Shown here piece by piece: positions 61,702 to 64,000 of a stretch of 64,000 nucleotides of DNA; the first letter of the stretch is position 1, and the number at the start of each line of letters is the position of its first letter. Location: the NCBI GenBank assembly GCA_947497245.1, contig CANMFO010000001.1, positions 1,550,001-1,614,000 of the forward strand, written 5' to 3'. A model generated the notes under the pieces. The model saw nothing but the letters and a program-made list of their open reading frames with translations, was not told the origin of the DNA and ran no database searches. This DNA comes from an uncultured Flavobacteriaceae bacterium (lineage in GTDB: Bacteria; Bacteroidota; Bacteroidia; Flavobacteriales; Flavobacteriaceae). The position numbers and the translations under genes are program-made.

Positions 61702-62199
61702 ATGAATTCAAAAAACCTTATTCCAGAACTGGAGTTCGAACGGACCTCCACCCAAAAATTGTTGACACGGCTTCCCGAGGACCAATTGGGATGGAAGCCC
61801 CATCCCAAAGCGATGACCTTAGGGCAATTGGCACTGCACGTGGCCACCATTCCCGGTCGCATAGCTGATTTTGCCCAACAAGGGTGCACGGAAGCAGAGG
61901 TGCTGATCGAACATCCCCTATGCGAGGACAAGCAGGAAATTGCGGATCGGTTCGAGCAAAGCTTCCAAAATGCCATAAGGGTCCTAAATGCTACCGATGA
62001 CGACTGGGATGCCCAGCATTGGCGGTGCTTCCTGGGGGAAAAGGAAATCATCGACTGGCCCCGTCCGGTATTGTTGCGGTTCCTGATGCTCAACCATTGG
62101 TACCACCACCGGGGTGAACTGGTCACCTACCTAAGGACCTTGGGCGTACTGATTCCCTCGATCTATGGCCCTTCGGCGGATGAAAACCCGTTTGCTTGA
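61702..62199 (+). CDS. DinB-family protein
   Basis: A 165-aa four-helix-bundle protein of the DinB/YfiT superfamily, likely metal-binding. The three conserved His residues are in LALHVATIPGRI and NHWYHHRGELVTYLR. The start is ATG at 61702. Members include thiol-dependent transferases such as bacillithiol S-transferase. It lies 83 nt after the Crp/Fnr regulator and may be under its control. Confidence 0.86.
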   Translation: MNSKNLIPELEFERTSTQKLLTRLPEDQLGWKPHPKAMTLGQLALHVATIPGRIADFAQQGCTEAEVLIEHPLCEDKQEIADRFEQSFQNAIRVLNATDDDWDAQHWRCFLGEKEIIDWPRPVLLRFLMLNHWYHHRGELVTYLRTLGVLIPSIYGPSADENPFA

Positions 62200-62240
62200 C
62201 CATGGACCATATCCCTTGGCGTAATTGGTAAGGGTACAAC

Positions 62241-62281
62241 GGCCTGCCCTCCAAACCCACCAAAGTGGTCCGGGGCAGGCC
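62241..62281. other. Long stem-loop after the DinB gene
   Basis: GGCCTGCCC/GGGCAGGCC (62241-62249 with 62273-62281) encloses a second small stem CCAC/GTGG. No T-run follows, so it may be a processed 3' end structure or weak terminator rather than a classical one. Confidence 0.5.
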
Positions 62282-62315
62282 CTCTTCCGATGGCCATAGG
62301 GAGAGCTCCTTTTGG

Positions 62316-62381
62316 AGTTGCTTAGTATGTCATAAAAAGTTACTCAGTAAGTCCCCGAGAGTTGCTCAGTAAGTCCCTAGG
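62316..62381. repeat. Three-copy 22-bp tandem repeat
   Basis: Three copies at 62316, 62338 and 62360 with the core AGTTgCTcAGTAaGTC and a period of exactly 22 bp. Copy 1 has two mismatches in the core and copy 2 one, compared with copy 3. The six-base tails differ. A fragment AGTGG starts a fourth unit. The rest of the 273-bp gap between the DinB and XdhC genes contains only the stem-loop above. Confidence 0.8.
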
Positions 62382-62472
62382 AGTGGCCTCTACCCTTTTA
62401 TTTGGGCTGCCCACAAAGCCTTCCTGGAAATCGGGGACATCATGGCAATCCATTGCCATTAAAGTATGAACA

Positions 62473-63483
62473 TCAGCCTTTGATATAGGCCCCCGGCTCT
62501 TTCTCAAAGCTCACCTTGCAGCCGTCACAGCAGAAATAGACCTTTTCGCCCCGGTATTCCACCACATGTTTGGGATTGGTCTTGGAGACGGGTACCTGGC
62601 AGACCGGGTTGATGTAGTATTCCTCCGCAAACTGGTCTTCCATTGGGGTCGGGGCCTGCGTTTCCGAGGTGTCTGTCCAGGGCTGCTCCGGCCTACTCTC
62701 CGTTGCATTGCCGTTCCTAAAATGGTCGATGACCTCGGCCAGGATGCTGATGGCCACCTCACTGGCCAGTTTGGCGTTGATGTCCAAACCTACCGGACTC
62801 CGCAATTGGGCGATCCGTTCTTCGCCCAATCCTTCTTGGGTGAGATAGTTTTTGATGTCCCCCGCTTTCTTTTTGCTTGCTACAAAGCCCACGTACGGCA
62901 CCGGGGTCTCCAGGGCCTTTTTGACAGAGAGGTCATCGTCTTCCCCTTGGGTGGTGACAATGATGTAAGTGTTGGAGAGGTTCTTAAAACCTGAGAAATC
63001 TACTTGGTCCGATACCGTATGGGCAGTGGGAAACATTTGGGCATCCACGGCATTGGCGAGAACCGTGACCTTAAAATCGGAGGCCACGGCCAGCGATGAC
63101 AGTTTGCGGGCAATGTTGCTCTTGCCCACCACGATGATCTCGGGCTGCGGGACCACAGGTTCGATCAATACTTCCAAGGTACCCTTACTTTGACAGGACA
63201 TAACATATTCTTTATAGTTAGCAGTTTCCCGTGTGCCCCCTTCCGGGGAAATACGGACCCTTCGATAGCGTTTCGACTTAATGACATTAATAGCCTCTTT
63301 GATCACAATGCCACGTACACAGCCACCGCCTACCCAACCGATCAGTTCGCCCGTATCGAGGACGATGGCCTTGTCGCCCACCTTGCCCGAACTGGGGGCG
63401 ATGCGATCGATCACCTGTGCAATGGCGAAATTGGATCCCTTGGCCAAATGTTCCTCTATTTTCAATGCCAGTTCGTTAAACAT
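62473..63483 (-). CDS. XdhC/CoxF-family maturation factor with C-terminal YHS domain
   Basis: A 336-aa fusion. Residues 1-70 carry the XdhC/CoxI N-terminal domain (AIAQVIDRIAPSSGKVGDKA, IGWVGGGCVRG with the conserved Cys). Residues about 115-260 form the Rossmann-like C-terminal domain (IIVVGKSNIARKL, VGFVASKKKAGDI, LRSPVGLDINAKLASEVAIS). Residues about 288-336 form a YHS domain (NPVCQVPVSKTNPKHVVEYR, then YFCCDGCKVSFEKEPGAYI), a metal-binding unit of the same type as in copper and mercury proteins. XdhC family members bind the molybdenum cofactor and help insert the sulfurated form into hydroxylases. The start overlaps the CoxE gene by 8 nt. Confidence 0.9.
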   Translation of the reverse strand: MFNELALKIEEHLAKGSNFAIAQVIDRIAPSSGKVGDKAIVLDTGELIGWVGGGCVRGIVIKEAINVIKSKRYRRVRISPEGGTRETANYKEYVMSCQSKGTLEVLIEPVVPQPEIIVVGKSNIARKLSSLAVASDFKVTVLANAVDAQMFPTAHTVSDQVDFSGFKNLSNTYIIVTTQGEDDDLSVKKALETPVPYVGFVASKKKAGDIKNYLTQEGLGEERIAQLRSPVGLDINAKLASEVAISILAEVIDHFRNGNATESRPEQPWTDTSETQAPTPMEDQFAEEYYINPVCQVPVSKTNPKHVVEYRGEKVYFCCDGCKVSFEKEPGAYIKG

Positions 63484-64000
63484 CCATTAATACTTTTTCC
63501 AACTTTAATAGACTGTCCAGATTATGGGCCGATTCGAAGGCGTCTAGATGGGGCATCACGTTTACAATGCCCTTCTGGATGGGCCGGTAGCCCTTCATGC
63601 CCTTCAGCGGGTTCAGCCAGACCAGCGTTTTGCACCTTCTGCGAATGGTGCGGACCGCTTCGCGCAATTGGACGACACTGCCCGTTTCCAGGCCATCGCT
63701 CAGAATGACCACAATATGCTTTTGGCTCAGGAACTTGCTCCCGTAGACCGAGAGGAACTCTGTAAGCGATTCCCCGATCTTGGTACCGCTCGACCAGGAA
63801 TGTACCTCTTTCCCGATCTGCTTCAAGATCCGTTGCTCGTTGTTCGCCCTTAGCAAAGGGGTCACATGGGTCAGCTGTGTACTAAAGGTAAAAAACTCCA
63901 AGCTCTTAAAATACTTTTTCAGTACCAGTACATAGCGCAACAGGTAATAGCTATAGGTGTCCATGGAGCCGCTCACGTCCAGGATAAACACCACTTTGCG
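63476..64000 (-). CDS. CoxE-like von Willebrand A domain protein, N-terminal part outside window
   Basis: The last 174 codons of a VWA-domain protein. The MIDAS start is VFILDVSGSM (DxSxS). HIVVILSDGLETG holds the later metal ligand Asp. CoxE helps mature carbon-monoxide dehydrogenase and related molybdenum hydroxylases together with the AAA+ ATPase CoxD. The reading frame continues past position 64000 (…RK before the visible VV), so no start is assigned. It is directly followed by and overlaps the XdhC/CoxF-like gene. The hydroxylase subunits should lie beyond the right edge. Confidence 0.88.
   Translation of the reverse strand, partial: RKVVFILDVSGSMDTYSYYLLRYVLVLKKYFKSLEFFTFSTQLTHVTPLLRANNEQRILKQIGKEVHSWSSGTKIGESLTEFLSVYGSKFLSQKHIVVILSDGLETGSVVQLREAVRTIRRRCKTLVWLNPLKGMKGYRPIQKGIVNVMPHLDAFESAHNLDSLLKLEKVLMDV

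Noticed and set aside
62316-62381. The 22-bp tandem repeats considered as a CRISPR array
   Set aside because: The period is too short for repeat plus spacer, there are only three copies, and no cas genes are near.

Overview
This 64 kb window is chromosomal DNA from a member of the Bacteroidota, almost certainly family Flavobacteriaceae. The support is a giant SprB-repeat protein with a type IX secretion (T9SS) type B sorting domain, a GldI gliding lipoprotein, the parA-parB-DUF5683-dapB-lepB-WbqC gene order, promoters of the Bacteroidota form (TTG, 17-23 nt, TAnnTTTG), very weak Shine-Dalgarno signals and many lipoproteins. The genus cannot be fixed from sequence alone. Coding density is high, with no gene-free stretch over 300 bp. 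I found no tRNA, rRNA, insertion sequence, prophage or CRISPR array.

Layout. 1-1.9 kb: a cut sulfatase and a lipoprotein esterase on the minus strand. 1.9-10.6 kb: one 8.6 kb minus-strand gene for a cell-surface protein of 2859 aa with its own terminator. 10.7-12.2 kb: a PQQ-type sugar dehydrogenase and a c-type cytochrome. 12.3-23.2 kb: a peptidoglycan amino-sugar recycling region. MurQ and a DeoR regulator lie on the minus strand. They diverge from a tightly packed operon of a NagB-deacetylase fusion, a nitrilase, a GHL10-type lipoprotein, an AmpG-like permease, NagZ, a methyltransferase and AnmK. 23.3-27.2 kb: an acetate module (DUF4212 subunit, solute symporter, acetyl-CoA synthetase).

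27.3-35.8 kb: a Bcr/CflA efflux pump, then udk-ftsB, then parA-parB-DUF5683-dapB-lepB and WbqC-DUF6122. 35.8-42.1 kb, minus strand: TPR protein, ribH, a small membrane protein, mutL, two rhomboid proteases and an EEP-family phosphohydrolase. 42.2-50.0 kb: recF, a lipocalin-like lipoprotein, a DciA-like protein, ndk, a PhoD-type phosphatase, a DHH phosphoesterase, gldI, a cyclophilin-FKBP fusion and pepD. 50.0-59.6 kb: a DUF3810 membrane protein, two secreted amidohydrolase-family proteins, an alpha/beta hydrolase, an M81 (MlrC-like) lipoprotein and a zinc-type dehydrogenase. 59.9-64 kb: a low-GC lipoprotein gene, a Crp/Fnr regulator, a DinB protein, a 22-bp tandem repeat, and the start of a molybdenum-hydroxylase maturation locus (XdhC with a YHS tail, and CoxE).

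How the genes work together. The recycling region reads as a pathway: import of anhydro-muropeptides (AmpG), release of GlcNAc (NagZ), phosphorylation of anhydro-MurNAc (AnmK), ether cleavage to GlcNAc-6-P (MurQ), then deacetylation and deamination to fructose-6-P by one fused NagB-PIG-L protein in place of a separate NagA. Released acetate could enter metabolism through the neighbouring acetyl-CoA synthetase. The nitrilase, the GHL10 lipoprotein and the methyltransferase have no assigned step and are the best candidates here for undescribed functions.
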